In this document: positions 44,123 to 53,648 of the stretch, in pieces
Position numbering within the stretch: the stretch's first letter is position 1
Layout of the letters: the number at the start of each line of letters is the position of its first letter
NCBI RefSeq assembly: GCF_013388355.1
Contig: NZ_CP058246.1
Span: 2,790,001-2,854,000, forward strand
Reading direction: 5' to 3'
Origin: Flavobacterium sp. LPB0248
GTDB lineage: Bacteria > Bacteroidota > Bacteroidia > Flavobacteriales > Flavobacteriaceae
DNA: 64,000 nucleotides
Position numbers and translations under genes: made by a program
The notes under the pieces: model-generated
The model's database searches: none
What the model was told of the DNA's origin: nothing
Seen by the model: only the letters and a program-made list of their open reading frames with translations

Positions 44123-45727
44123 TTACAAGTTTGCAAAGAAATCATTTCCTTTATCATCAGTAATAATGAACGCAGGGAAATCTTTAACTGTAATTTTACG
44201 GACAGCTTCCATTCCTAATTCTTCAAAATCAACCACTTCAACTTTTAAGATGTTATCTTGAGCTAGAATAGCAGCAGGACCTCCAATAGAACCTAAATAG
44301 AATCCGCCGTATTTGTTACAAGCATCAGTAACTTGTTTAGTACGGTTTCCTTTTGCAAGCATAATCATACTTCCGCCATTTTTCTGGAATTCATCCACAT
44401 AAACGTCCATACGTCCTGCAGTTGTTGGTCCGAAACTTCCAGAAGCCATTCCGTCTGGAGTTTTTGCTGGGCCAGCATAATACACTGGGTGATTTTTGAA
44501 ATAGTCAGGCATTGGTTTTCCAGCGTCTAACAATTCTTTGATTTTTGCGTGAGCAATATCTCGGGCAACAATTACGGTTCCGTTTAGTTTTAGACGAGTT
44601 TTAACTGGATATTGAGATAATTTAGCCAAAATATCTGCCATTGGCTGATCTAAATCAATTTCTACAGGAGCTTCCAAGTGTGGAGCTGTTTCTGGTAAAA
44701 ACTGTTTCGGATTTGTTTCCAATTGCTCAACAAAGATTCCGTCTTTAGTGATTTTTCCTTTAATGTTTCTATCGGCAGAACAAGAAACCCCTAATCCAAC
44801 CGGACAAGAAGCCGCGTGTCGTGGCAAACGGATTACACGTACGTCATGAGTGAAATATTTTCCTCCAAATTGAGCGCCGATTGCACTTTCTTGGCAGATT
44901 TTCTGAACTCTTTCTTCCCATTCAAGATCACGGAAAGCTTGACCAGCCATGTTTCCTGAAGTTGGAAGATTGTCGTAATATCCAGCAGAAGCTTTTTTAA
45001 CAGCACTTAAGTTAGCTTCAGCAGAAGTTCCGCCAATAACCAACGCTAAGTGGTATGGAGGACAAGCAGAAGTTCCTAAATCTTTGATTTTTGTACGAAT
45101 GAATTCGTCCATCGATTTTTCATTCAATAAAGATTTTGTCTGCTGGTATAAATAAGTTTTGTTAGCAGATCCTCCGCCTTTTGCCATAAACAAAAAGTCG
45201 TAAGAAGTTCCTTTTTTAGCATAAATGTCAATTTGTGCCGGAAGATTTGAACCAGAATTCTTTTCTTCAAACATCGAAATCGGAACAATCTGAGAATAAC
45301 GTAAATTTCTTTTTTGGTAAGTATTGAAAATACCACGGCTTAACCATTCTGCATCATCAACACCAGTAAAAATACTTTCACCTTTTTTTGCCATTACAAT
45401 CGCAGTTCCAGTATCCTGGCAGCTTGGTAACTGACCTTCGGCAGCTACAGATGCATTTTGAAGTAAATTGTAAGCTACAAATCGGTCATTGTCTGTTGCT
45501 TCTGGATCGTCTAGAATTTTTCTCAATTTTTGCAAATGAGAAGTTCTCAACATAAACGAAACATCGGTCAAAGCTTCTTCAGCCAATAACTCCAAACCTT
45601 TTGGGTCAACGGTTAAAACTTCTCGTTCTCCAAATTTTTCAACTTTCACAAAATCAGAAGTGATTTTGCGGTACTGCGTATCGTCCTTTAAGATCGGATA
45701 AGGATCTTGGTATATAAAATCAATCAT
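44123..45727 (-). CDS. Fumarate hydratase, class I
   Basis: 534 residues, the length of the single-chain class I enzyme (FumA/FumB type). It has the [4Fe-4S]-ligating cysteine contexts [25 protein letters not shown] and the C-terminal swivelling domain with GPTTAGRMD and [10 protein letters not shown]. It interconverts fumarate and malate in the TCA cycle, and its exposed iron-sulfur cluster makes it oxygen-sensitive. Monocistronic here. No class II fumarase is visible in the window. Confidence 0.94.
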   Translation of the reverse strand: MIDFIYQDPYPILKDDTQYRKITSDFVKVEKFGEREVLTVDPKGLELLAEEALTDVSFMLRTSHLQKLRKILDDPEATDNDRFVAYNLLQNASVAAEGQLPSCQDTGTAIVMAKKGESIFTGVDDAEWLSRGIFNTYQKRNLRYSQIVPISMFEEKNSGSNLPAQIDIYAKKGTSYDFLFMAKGGGSANKTYLYQQTKSLLNEKSMDEFIRTKIKDLGTSACPPYHLALVIGGTSAEANLSAVKKASAGYYDNLPTSGNMAGQAFRDLEWEERVQKICQESAIGAQFGGKYFTHDVRVIRLPRHAASCPVGLGVSCSADRNIKGKITKDGIFVEQLETNPKQFLPETAPHLEAPVEIDLDQPMADILAKLSQYPVKTRLKLNGTVIVARDIAHAKIKELLDAGKPMPDYFKNHPVYYAGPAKTPDGMASGSFGPTTAGRMDVYVDEFQKNGGSMIMLAKGNRTKQVTDACNKYGGFYLGSIGGPAAILAQDNILKVEVVDFEELGMEAVRKITVKDFPAFIITDDKGNDFFANL

Positions 45728-45808
45728 TAGTTTTGTTTTTTTACAAATTTAGAAATTATTTACCTAAGAAAGAATTTGAATAAGGACTCATTCAACAGTT
45801 TTATGATT

Positions 45809-46549
45809 TTATTCGACGCTATTGAATTGATCAAACGTCATCTTTTTTTCAAAGTATGGTTTGTCTTTAGCAGAAAGTAAAACTTTTTTCCACTTACTGT
45901 CTTTTAATTCGAAAGATATTGAGTCTGAGTGTGTAAGGATTCCCATATCCATATTCTCATCTTCGTCTGCAGGTACAAACGCAACAGTCTTGCAATAAAA
46001 AGATTTTGGGTCAGAATTGGTTGAAGGGTTTGCAATTTCTACCCAGCTTCCCCAGCCGCTGTCAGTCATTGTGCTCCATTGGTGCACTAGCTGTAATTCT
46101 TTGTTTTTTAGATAATACAGATAGTGGTCATGCGAATAACCGCATGCAGGATATCCAAGTGAGATTTGTATAAATGGAGAATTTTTTGAACTTTCAGATG
46201 TCAAACCGTATGAAGCCATCCATTCTGATCCTTTCTCAAAACCTTTGATAGCGATTTTTGAAGATGCAGTTTTATTTTTATTCTGATAAAAATCCAATCG
46301 ATATTTTACTGTAACAATACTGTCCTTATCTGCCTGCTGATCTACTAAATGCGCTAAAACATAATCTGTAGAAGATTCTGTTCCGTCAGTGTAAATAGAG
46401 ACAGTGTCGGTTTTGATGATTTTTTCATCGTTTGTAACCTCTAAAGTTTCTTGAGGTTCAATGATTTCTGCAACAGATGTGGCATCTGTTGGTTTTGTTT
46501 TTTGGCATCCTATTAAAACAAGCAGGAAAAAAAGAGTGTGGATTTTCAT
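45809..46549 (-). CDS. Lipoprotein of unknown function
   Basis: 246 residues. Signal and lipobox FFLLVLIGC give the acyl-cysteine near residue 15. The mature part starts with a Thr/Glu-rich linker and contains a folded region (ASYGLTSESSKNSPFIQISLGYPACGYSHDHYLYYLKNKELQLVHQWSTMTDSGWGSWVE). No family recognised. It lies 21 bp behind the TNT-like gene on the same strand, so the two are probably cotranscribed. Confidence 0.7.
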   Translation of the reverse strand: MKIHTLFFLLVLIGCQKTKPTDATSVAEIIEPQETLEVTNDEKIIKTDTVSIYTDGTESSTDYVLAHLVDQQADKDSIVTVKYRLDFYQNKNKTASSKIAIKGFEKGSEWMASYGLTSESSKNSPFIQISLGYPACGYSHDHYLYYLKNKELQLVHQWSTMTDSGWGSWVEIANPSTNSDPKSFYCKTVAFVPADEDENMDMGILTHSDSISFELKDSKWKKVLLSAKDKPYFEKKMTFDQFNSVE

Positions 46550-46570
46550 AATTATAATTCAAAAATGATT

Positions 46571-47227
46571 TTATTCAACTGATAGAACTAAAAGTTTCTT
46601 TTTTTGATAAAGTTCTGCTAATGAGATTTTTTCTCCGTTAAGATAAAAAAGCTGATCTTCATATTTTACTTCATATGGATCAATCAAAAAGCAATAATTA
46701 TCGCGATCATTTAAAACGCTAAGATTGTCGTGACTCAATTCCACTATCTCAACATAATTTATTACATTAAGTTTGTAGGCTTCTTCTAAAGTGACAGGAG
46801 TGGTCTCATCATATCTGAAAAAGAATTTTTCGCCACCTCCAGGCATTCCAAACCACGGCATCGCTTTTCCTGAAACTAACGAAATATAATCTGGCACTTC
46901 ATTAATAATAAATAATTTCTGTTCCATAGTTTCAAAAAACTCTGGAAGAGATTTGTTTTCAAAAGCTTCTTTTTCTCTCCAAAAGTATAATCCCTGATTT
47001 TGCCAAGAAGGATCCTGAGGGTCTTTTGTTGTAGTGGAATCAGAATAGTGCATAAACAATTCGCGCGGCATAAAGGCAAGAATCGAATCATTAATGAGCC
47101 AGTCTATTTTGTTGGTATCGAATTTATTTTGCGCGACAGGTATTTCTGTAGGTTTTGGCTCTTCGGCGTATTCGATTTTTTCGGGACTCTTAGGGTCCTT
47201 TTTTTTACTTAAAAACCATTTAAACAT
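46571..47227 (-). CDS. Protein with TNT-like (NAD glycohydrolase toxin-related) segment
   Basis: 218 residues. The segment YISLVSGKAMPWFGMPGGG followed by EKFFFRYDETTPVTLEEAYKLNVINYVE resembles the core of the TNT domain, where APWFGQPGGGTQY precedes a LIKxGYL-like helix. Here the Gln-Tyr is replaced, so catalytic activity is doubtful. A Lys/Pro-rich N-terminal 35 residues come first, with no signal peptide. The next gene encodes a lipoprotein. It could be a degenerate toxin, a polymorphic-toxin relative or a housekeeping protein of that fold. The identification rests on motif similarity by eye. Confidence 0.45.
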   Translation of the reverse strand: MFKWFLSKKKDPKSPEKIEYAEEPKPTEIPVAQNKFDTNKIDWLINDSILAFMPRELFMHYSDSTTTKDPQDPSWQNQGLYFWREKEAFENKSLPEFFETMEQKLFIINEVPDYISLVSGKAMPWFGMPGGGEKFFFRYDETTPVTLEEAYKLNVINYVEIVELSHDNLSVLNDRDNYCFLIDPYEVKYEDQLFYLNGEKISLAELYQKKKLLVLSVE

Positions 47228-47444
47228 ATTTGGGGGAATATTTAATTGTTTTATTTATGTTAGAAGGCTAAAGTATAAAATTATAAGAGGTTTTTTATAA
47301 AAAATGAAAAAATAATGTAGGATAATGCGCCTAATTCATAGAGGTAACTTATATAAAAACTTTAAAACAACAATCTTTATTTGTTGTTTTAAAGAGATTT
47401 ACGAAAAATAAGAAGTAATTAATTTGATTGTTTTTTAGCTTCTT

Positions 47445-48884
47445 TTAGAAAAACCAAGTTGCCACAAAAATAGCTGTAATAACGCAGACCAAATCAACCA
47501 AAAGCATTGTGCCTAGCGCGTAACGAGTATTTTTAATGTTTACAGAACCAAAATAAACGGCAATAACATAAAATGTGCTTTCGGCACTGCATTGGAAAAT
47601 ACTGCTCAATCTAGCGGTTAGAGAATCGGCTCCAAATGTATTCATAGAATCAATTAAGAAGCCTCTAGAACCCGCAGAACTAAACGGACGCAGCATCGCA
47701 ACAGGAAGTGCATTTGTAATTTCTTTGCTTACACCTAGATTTGAGAAAACAAATCCGATTGCATCACTGATGATTTCAAATAAACCACTGTTTCTAAATA
47801 ATGAGATTGCCACTAGCATCCCTAAAACGTAAGGGAAAATAGTAACTCCTGTTTTCACTCCGTTATTGGCGCCTACGACAAAAGTGTCAAAAACTGTAGT
47901 GTCTGCTTCTCTGAATTTTTTCTCATGTCTGAAAGAAAAAATCAGCGTAAATACTATGATGGCAAGTAAAATTAATCCAGAAAGATTAGAGGTAAAATAG
48001 TTTTTTCCAATTAAATCTAAATGATTTACATACATCAGTAATCCAACAATTGCTGCAATTAATCCCATTAAACCAATTAAAAGAGAAGCGCTTTTGAAAT
48101 TAATTTTCTGTTTGACTCCGACAATTAAAAAAGCGGCAATGGTTCCGATAAATGAAGTGATAATACAAGGCAGCATTACGTCGGCAGGATTACTTGCATT
48201 TGCAGCAGCGCGATACCCGATAATTGAAGTTGCAATTAAAGTTAATCCAGAAGCATGAAGACACATAAACATGATTTGTGCATCACTGGCTTTATCTTTT
48301 TCAGGGTTTATTTCTTGTAAACTTTCCATGGCTTTCAATCCGAATGGTGTTGCAGCAGAATCTAATCCCAAGAAATTGGCAGCGAAGTTTAAGGTCATGT
48401 ACGATATCGAAGGATGGTTTTTAGGAATACTTGGAAATACCTTTACAAATACAGGACTTAAAGCTTTTGCCAGGTTTCCAGAAGCTCCAGAAACTATTAG
48501 AAGTTCCATTAATCCGCAGAAAAAAGCTAGATAGGCAATAAGTGGCAAAATTAAATCTACTAAAGTGCTTTTACAAGTTGGCAATAAACCATCAGATTTT
48601 TGAAGTCCGCTATAAATTTTTACGGTTTTGTTTTTGTAAACATAAGTCGTGTCGGCATTTAGCGTATCACGATTGATAATCATCGTCTGATCTGGCGCTT
48701 TTTTTATGCTGTCTTTTAAGAAAGCAGGAAGGTCTTCAATGTATTTTTCAGAAACTAAAACAGGATCGTCTTTTTTTCCATTTAAAACAGAATCAATGGT
48801 ATAAGTATTGGCAGTAAATAAACTGACTACAATAAAAAGAATCGAAGAAATAAAAATAACTAACCAAAATCTGCTCAATACCAT
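47445..48884 (-). CDS. SpmA-SpmB-like nucleoside recognition (Gate) membrane protein
   Basis: 479 residues with about nine membrane helices and two Gate-type repeats (LIAYLAFFCGLMELLIVSGASGNLAKALSPVF and PYVLGMLVAISLFRNSGLFEIISDAIG). In Firmicutes SpmA and SpmB are separate; here they appear as one chain. Function in non-sporulating bacteria is not known, and transport of a small solute is presumed. The first 100 residues include an extra periplasmic linker with SVLNGKKDDPVLVSEKY. Confidence 0.85.
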   Translation of the reverse strand: MVLSRFWLVIFISSILFIVVSLFTANTYTIDSVLNGKKDDPVLVSEKYIEDLPAFLKDSIKKAPDQTMIINRDTLNADTTYVYKNKTVKIYSGLQKSDGLLPTCKSTLVDLILPLIAYLAFFCGLMELLIVSGASGNLAKALSPVFVKVFPSIPKNHPSISYMTLNFAANFLGLDSAATPFGLKAMESLQEINPEKDKASDAQIMFMCLHASGLTLIATSIIGYRAAANASNPADVMLPCIITSFIGTIAAFLIVGVKQKINFKSASLLIGLMGLIAAIVGLLMYVNHLDLIGKNYFTSNLSGLILLAIIVFTLIFSFRHEKKFREADTTVFDTFVVGANNGVKTGVTIFPYVLGMLVAISLFRNSGLFEIISDAIGFVFSNLGVSKEITNALPVAMLRPFSSAGSRGFLIDSMNTFGADSLTARLSSIFQCSAESTFYVIAVYFGSVNIKNTRYALGTMLLVDLVCVITAIFVATWFF

Positions 48885-48970
48885 AATTACATTTTTTTGT
48901 AAATGTAATTATTTAGCAATAAAATGCATAAATATTTTGCTTAATGGGTTGGGAATTTGAGTTGATATGT

Positions 48971-49128
48971 CGCCCCGCTGGGGCTTTTTGAAATTGGGAA
49001 ATTTCATTTGCTATAAATATTTCGCTCTTCCAGAGCTATTTCACATGATAAAAATTCAAAAAAGCTCTAGAAGAGCGAAATATTTATAGAAATCATCAAG
49101 GCTTTAATTCAAAAGCCCCATCGGGGCG
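48971..49128. repeat. Nested double inverted repeat (CGCCCCG and AGAGCGAAAT units)
   Basis: Outer arms CGCCCCGCTGGGGCTTTT (from 48971) and AAAAGCCCCATCGGGGCG (to 49128) pair with one mismatch. Inside, ATAAATATTTCGCTCTTC and GAAGAGCGAAATATTTAT (about 49013-49087) form a second stem with an AGAGCT extension. It fills the gap between two minus-strand genes. The GC-rich outer unit contrasts with AT-rich surroundings and looks like an interspersed repeat. Confidence 0.8.
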
Positions 49129-49157
49129 AAATCTAATTTATTTATTTTTGAAATTGA

Positions 49158-50231
49158 TTATTCAATCACAACTTTGGTTTCCAAATAAGTTTCAAAAGCT
49201 TTAATTCCTTCAAACAAAATCTCTTTTTTCGAACTTTCAGTTTCATTAAAGAATTCTGTTTCAATTTTGACGTGATCTTTTTTAATGGTTCGTTTCCAGA
49301 TTCCAATTACTTTTCCATTTTCTAAAATGATGGGTTTAAAAATGCCATTATTGGTTAAAGTTTTAGATTGATGATCTCCAGTAAATGAAGCTTCGCGCGT
49401 TTTGTATGAAATTAAAATCTCATCAAATGCGGGCAAAAAATGTACGCTTTCGCGAAAGGTATTCTCCTTCTTGTCATTTTTTCCGAACCAATATGTTTGA
49501 TTATCAATGGTAATAGAATTTAATTGCAACTCTATTGCGTTAATTGCATTTTTGCAAAAAGTCGGCGCGAAACCTGACCACCACGAAAAGTCGAGCAATG
49601 TTGCCGGACCATGACTTTCAAAATATCGAAGAGCGAGTTTGGCCAAACCTTCTTCTTTGCTCAATTTGGTTTTAGGCTTTTCTACACGCTCTTCAAGTAA
49701 AGCATACGTAATTTGTTTGCCTTTCATTCTTCCGTTGCATACCAAACCATCCAGTTCGGCATGCATCATAATGGCAGCGTTTAAAAAATCTTCTTTAGAA
49801 GTTCTTTTAATATCAAGTTCCAGCATGATTTCATCCCGAGTCAAATGATTATTTCCTGATAACAGTTTTTGAATTTTATTATTGATTTGATCTAATTTCT
49901 TCAAATCATAATCAAATTTTTTAGCGGCAGAAATAGTAAATCTTTGTACCTGTGGAGCAGAAAGATCAAGCATCCAATAGATATCATCAGCAGAAACAAA
50001 ATGCCAAGTTGGACGCAGAATATGAGTTCTGATTATTTTTCCTGAATTAACGGCTTCTTCAATTTCCTTTTCTGAGGAATTGCAACGTGAACCAATTGCC
50101 CATTTTGCCATAGCATAATCCTGAGCCTGCATAGCACCAAAATGCTGCACAATTTCTTGAGGGGAACATTGATTTTCTTGATAAAGCTTCTGAGAAGCCA
50201 TACGATGATGTGAAATTTCGGAATGAATCAT
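49158..50231 (-). CDS. AlkZ-like DNA glycosylase (winged-helix HTH_42 family)
   Basis: 357 residues. It carries the QxQ catalytic motif at 35-37 (FGAMQAQDYAMAKWAIGSR), as in AlkZ, which unhooks interstrand crosslinks or removes alkylated bases. The remaining family features include IRTHILRPTWHFVSADDIYWML and DEILISYKTREASFTGDHQ. The protein is a set of tandem winged helices without a metal site. It lies upstream of an exonuclease-like and an MGMT-type gene in reading order of the same strand, forming a small repair neighbourhood. Confidence 0.88.
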   Translation of the reverse strand: MIHSEISHHRMASQKLYQENQCSPQEIVQHFGAMQAQDYAMAKWAIGSRCNSSEKEIEEAVNSGKIIRTHILRPTWHFVSADDIYWMLDLSAPQVQRFTISAAKKFDYDLKKLDQINNKIQKLLSGNNHLTRDEIMLELDIKRTSKEDFLNAAIMMHAELDGLVCNGRMKGKQITYALLEERVEKPKTKLSKEEGLAKLALRYFESHGPATLLDFSWWSGFAPTFCKNAINAIELQLNSITIDNQTYWFGKNDKKENTFRESVHFLPAFDEILISYKTREASFTGDHQSKTLTNNGIFKPIILENGKVIGIWKRTIKKDHVKIETEFFNETESSKKEILFEGIKAFETYLETKVVIE

Positions 50232-50236
50232 TTTAA

Positions 50237-50303
50237 ACTATATAAGTTATATAAGTTCATGCAAAAGGATCTTAGAATCTTAGTAAATCAGAATCTTAGC
50301 ATC
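50237..50303. repeat. Fragments of two interspersed hairpin repeats
   Basis: CTATATAAGTTATATAAG (about 50239-50256) is a single arm of the family at 3955, directly followed by GGATCTTAGAATCTTAG and CAGAATCTTAGCATC, single arms of the family at 15521. Neither has its partner arm here, so they are solitary half-repeats. Confidence 0.65.
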
Positions 50304-50311
50304 TAAAGAAG

Positions 50312-51025
50312 TTATACATGAATTATTTCGTCCTCAATTAGCAAATCTTCTCGACGCAAACGCAAGAAAATCTGAGCTACGGCAATGGTATCTTTTTCGC
50401 AATAGGTGATAATTCGGTCGATATCTTTTTCGACATAATAGACATGGGCAACCTGACTTCCGTCGATGTCTCCTTTAGGAGAAGGAACTCCTAAGATTTT
50501 AGTCAATAATTTTAAAGAAGTATAATGCTTATAATCGCCAAACTTCCATAATTCTAAAGTGTCTAAATGCGGAACTTCCCAAGGCTTTTTACCAAATAAA
50601 TTCAGTTTATCTGGAATTGGCATTTGGTTGATAATCATTCTTCGGGCAATAAATGGAATATCAAATTCTTTCGAATTATGTCCGCACAGCAAATGCTGAG
50701 GCTGATTAAAATGATTGTTAATCAGATTCGAAAAGTCTTTTAGGATTTTCTTTTCTTCACCAAAAAACGAAGTCACTCTAAAATTGCGAACATCTCCTTT
50801 GATGGTAAAATACCCAACAGAAATACAGATTATCTTTCCGAATTCGGCCCAGATCCCAGCACGGTCGTAAAATTCTTCTGGAGAATACTCGTCTTTTCGC
50901 TGATATTGCGTTTTCAAATCCCAAAGTGACTGCATTTCCGCGTCAAGCGAATTGAAGTTTTCTTCTTCGGGAACGGTTTCTATATCGAGAAAGAGAATAT
51001 TATTAAGGTTTATCTTTTCAATCAT
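50312..51025 (-). CDS. PolB-like 3'-5' exonuclease
   Basis: 237 residues. The DEDD-type exonuclease motifs can be seen: ILFLDIETVPEE (Exo I), CGHNSKEFDIPFIARRM (Exo II) and RIITYCEKDTIAVAQIFL (Exo III with Tyr/Asp). It is a stand-alone relative of the family B polymerase proofreading domain. Flanked by AlkZ-like and MGMT genes on the same strand, so a repair role is reasonable but unproven. Confidence 0.85.
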   Translation of the reverse strand: MIEKINLNNILFLDIETVPEEENFNSLDAEMQSLWDLKTQYQRKDEYSPEEFYDRAGIWAEFGKIICISVGYFTIKGDVRNFRVTSFFGEEKKILKDFSNLINNHFNQPQHLLCGHNSKEFDIPFIARRMIINQMPIPDKLNLFGKKPWEVPHLDTLELWKFGDYKHYTSLKLLTKILGVPSPKGDIDGSQVAHVYYVEKDIDRIITYCEKDTIAVAQIFLRLRREDLLIEDEIIHV

Positions 51026-51149
51026 ATTTTTTTGTCACGAATTCGGGAATTGAACTAATTTTTATTCTGTATAAATGTACACAAATTTAAATTTTTAATC
51101 TATCGTAAATTAAAAATGAATGAATTATCCTTCTTTTTGTACAGTAAAA

Positions 51150-51626
51150 CTAAAATAAACTTTGTTGTGGAGATGGACTTTCATGTTCCAAAAGCCATTT
51201 TTTTCGTGATAACCCGCCAGCATAACCTGTTAAAGATCCATTTGTGCCAATTACACGATGGCAAGGAACGACAATCCAAAGCGGATTTTTACCATTTGCT
51301 GAAGCTACGGCACGAATTGCTTTTATATCTCCCAGCTTTTTGGTCTGATCCATGTAGCTTACCGTTTTTCCGTACGGAATTTCAAGAAGAGATTTCCAGA
51401 CTTTCTGCTGAAATTCGGTTCCTTGCGGATTCAGTTTTAGGTCAAAATCGGTTCTTTTGCCTTCAAAATATTCATTTAACTGCAAAACGGCTTCTTGTAA
51501 AATTTCTGGAATTTCTTCAGAAACTTCATTGGTTCCAACATCAGAAACAGAAATTACGGCAATACCATTTTCGTCTCCAATGATTTTGGTGATTCCTAAA
51601 GGAGAGTTGATGAAAACTGTTTCCAT
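51150..51626 (-). CDS. ogt: Methylated-DNA-protein-cysteine methyltransferase
   Basis: 158 residues from the ATG (an upstream in-frame TTG lies in a repeat arm). The suicidal cysteine is C122 in PCHRV, preceded by GTEFQQKVWKSLLEIPYGKTVSY, the DNA-binding helix. It removes O6-alkyl groups from guanine directly. Shortish Ogt-type, without an Ada AraC domain. Its closest neighbours are other repair proteins. Confidence 0.94.
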   Translation of the reverse strand: METVFINSPLGITKIIGDENGIAVISVSDVGTNEVSEEIPEILQEAVLQLNEYFEGKRTDFDLKLNPQGTEFQQKVWKSLLEIPYGKTVSYMDQTKKLGDIKAIRAVASANGKNPLWIVVPCHRVIGTNGSLTGYAGGLSRKKWLLEHESPSPQQSLF

Positions 51627-51634
51627 AATTTTTA

Positions 51635-51715
51635 ACCGCAAAGGCGCAATAGTTTATCGCGAAGTTCGCAAAGTTTTTTTAAATCAATAAATTATATAAG
51701 TTAAATCTTAGAGGA
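51635..51715. repeat. Partial copies of interspersed repeats
   Basis: Unit AACCGCAAAGGCGCAATAG followed by CGCGAAGTTCGCAAAG belongs to the family at 40597/43985, and ATTATATAAGTTAAATCTTAG is a fragment of the family at 3955 and 15521. They sit between the MGMT and DUF2207 genes. Confidence 0.6.
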
Positions 51716-51717
51716 TT

Positions 51718-53583
51718 TTACCAGCCACCGCCACCGCCGCCTCCGCCACCTCCACCAGAGCTTCCGCCACCAGAACTTCCGCTGCTGGAACTGCTAGAAA
51801 ATGAATCGTAAGAAGAGCTAAAATGGGTAACTGATCTTAAAGTAAATTGTGAAGAGCTGCTGCCAGTTGTTTTGATCCAATTATTTTTATAATTCAGTTT
51901 TTCTAAAATAGTTGCGAATTTTGAATTCCAATCTTCTTCAATTCCCAAGGCAAATACATAAGGCAGGTTTTCTTCATAAACGCTTATTGCAGAGCTTTCT
52001 TCTGGTTTATAATCAAGCAGTTCTTTTTTCCATCTTTCGATTTCAAATTTGATCTCGGCGCCTAATTTAGTATACTTGCCGATTATGCTTAAATAAAAGC
52101 TAAATCCTGAAATTATTAAGAACAGTACAATCAAATTTAAGACGGAGTAGCTTTTGTCTAAGTTGACTGCAGCGAATAATCCATAGCAAAAACCACCCGT
52201 AAAAATGGAGAAAAAAATACAAAGCAAAGCCATTCCGAAATCTTTTGTGAAAGATTGAATGATTACTTTAAAAAGCAATGCTGTAATTATTAGAAGGATA
52301 AAACCAAAGATAGCAGCCCAAAATATAGTTCCTTTATCAATGTAACAATAGCTTAATAAAGCTGTTATTGTAATAATAAAACCTATAAGAATTTGTTTGG
52401 AGTTACTTAAAAAATAATCGGCTAAGTTATATTGCTTTTCTAATTTTTTTTCAAGCGCTTCTTTTGCTTTATCGAAAATCAAATACGTTTCTTTGTCAAG
52501 CTCAAATGAATCGTTTTCTCTAAATAAGGCTTCTAAAACTGCGGTTTCTTCCTGAGATAAACCAAACGTTTCTTTTCCTTTTTTAAGTGAATATTTAAAA
52601 TCATCGGCCCAAACTTTTTTCCCATTGTCAAAAATTTCGAGAGCACCTTTTATAGAAAGATTGATTATTGTGATTAGTAGCGTTTTCGAATCAACGCCTT
52701 TGTCTTTTATGTATTGCAGAGCTGTTGCAGAATAAAGGCTTTTTAAATCTATTTTCTTGGTTTTATCTAATAAAGGATCTTCTCCATGACTTTTCCAAGA
52801 AAAATAGTAAAAAGCAAAACAAAAAGCGACGAAAGCTAGAGCAAGTAATACTTTGTTTGGAGATAAAAATTCATCCATTTTATAATGCGGACGAAAAAAA
52901 GGCTGATGAACAAATCCTTTAGGAAAACCAGCAGCGACGGTAAAACCTTCTCCTTTTTTTAGATTTTTAGAAGTAAAATAAATCGAATTGTCTATAACTT
53001 TTGAATTGCAATCGTGTGCTTTTGAACCTAAAAGACCTGTGTAGCAAGCGGTCTGAAATGCTTTTGCAGATTTCGGTAAAGTTATTTTTGCAGTGACATT
53101 TTCAATATCAAACTCCCAATAATTTCCTGTAATATTCCAGTAAACTTCATCAAAATCGCTATAAGAATGTATTTGTGCTTCAATTTCATACGTCAATTTA
53201 TAAGTATAAGTCCCTTCTGGCAGATATATTTCTTCATCCCCAATGTAGATTCCAAATTTTTCGGAGTCTATATTTAAGTGATATGGTTCTTTCGAATTAC
53301 CTCTGTATACGCTTAGAACTTTATAGAAATTGGTTTTAGAAACTTTCGGTGAATTGCTTTCCATCGGAAGCTCTCTATAAATTCCGTGATTTATGAATAG
53401 TTCAGCAGCATAAACAGTAATGTTTTCTGTAACGATAAGGTTCCCATTTTCCTTAACAACGATATCAGCGTGAAATTGTTTTATTTTTTCTGATTTCTCG
53501 GGAATAGAATCGTTTTGGGAGTAACTTTGGAAAAAAGCAAACAGTAAAATACTGATTGAAAATAGAAACCTGAATTTTTTCAT
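51718..53583 (-). CDS. DUF2207-family membrane protein with Gly-rich tail
   Basis: 621 residues from the ATG (a GTG four codons upstream gives no better signal peptide). Signal peptide MKKFRFLFSISILLFAFFQSYSQ, a DUF2207 ectodomain (IRELPMESNSP... and YWNITGNYWEFDIENVTAKITLP), several membrane helices (about 245-270, 405-490), a cytoplasmic helical domain, and a C terminus of nearly pure Ser then Gly (GSSGGGSSGGGGGGGGG). The tail resembles those of TPM-domain proteins with Gly-rich ends. Function unknown. Confidence 0.8.
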   Translation of the reverse strand: MKKFRFLFSISILLFAFFQSYSQNDSIPEKSEKIKQFHADIVVKENGNLIVTENITVYAAELFINHGIYRELPMESNSPKVSKTNFYKVLSVYRGNSKEPYHLNIDSEKFGIYIGDEEIYLPEGTYTYKLTYEIEAQIHSYSDFDEVYWNITGNYWEFDIENVTAKITLPKSAKAFQTACYTGLLGSKAHDCNSKVIDNSIYFTSKNLKKGEGFTVAAGFPKGFVHQPFFRPHYKMDEFLSPNKVLLALAFVAFCFAFYYFSWKSHGEDPLLDKTKKIDLKSLYSATALQYIKDKGVDSKTLLITIINLSIKGALEIFDNGKKVWADDFKYSLKKGKETFGLSQEETAVLEALFRENDSFELDKETYLIFDKAKEALEKKLEKQYNLADYFLSNSKQILIGFIITITALLSYCYIDKGTIFWAAIFGFILLIITALLFKVIIQSFTKDFGMALLCIFFSIFTGGFCYGLFAAVNLDKSYSVLNLIVLFLIISGFSFYLSIIGKYTKLGAEIKFEIERWKKELLDYKPEESSAISVYEENLPYVFALGIEEDWNSKFATILEKLNYKNNWIKTTGSSSSQFTLRSVTHFSSSYDSFSSSSSSGSSGGGSSGGGGGGGGGGGW

Positions 53584-53648
53584 CTGGAAAAACACTTATT
53601 TTTTATGAAGGAAAAATAGTGTTTTTATTTAATCTTTATTTGAAAGTT

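Noticed and set aside
51116..51583. Plus-strand frame opposite the MGMT gene
   Set aside because: Antisense shadow; the minus strand carries the PCHRV active site.
51718..51790. CRISPR- or minisatellite-like repeat of GCC(A/G)CC units
   Set aside because: It is the coding region for the Gly/Ser-rich C terminus of the DUF2207 protein.
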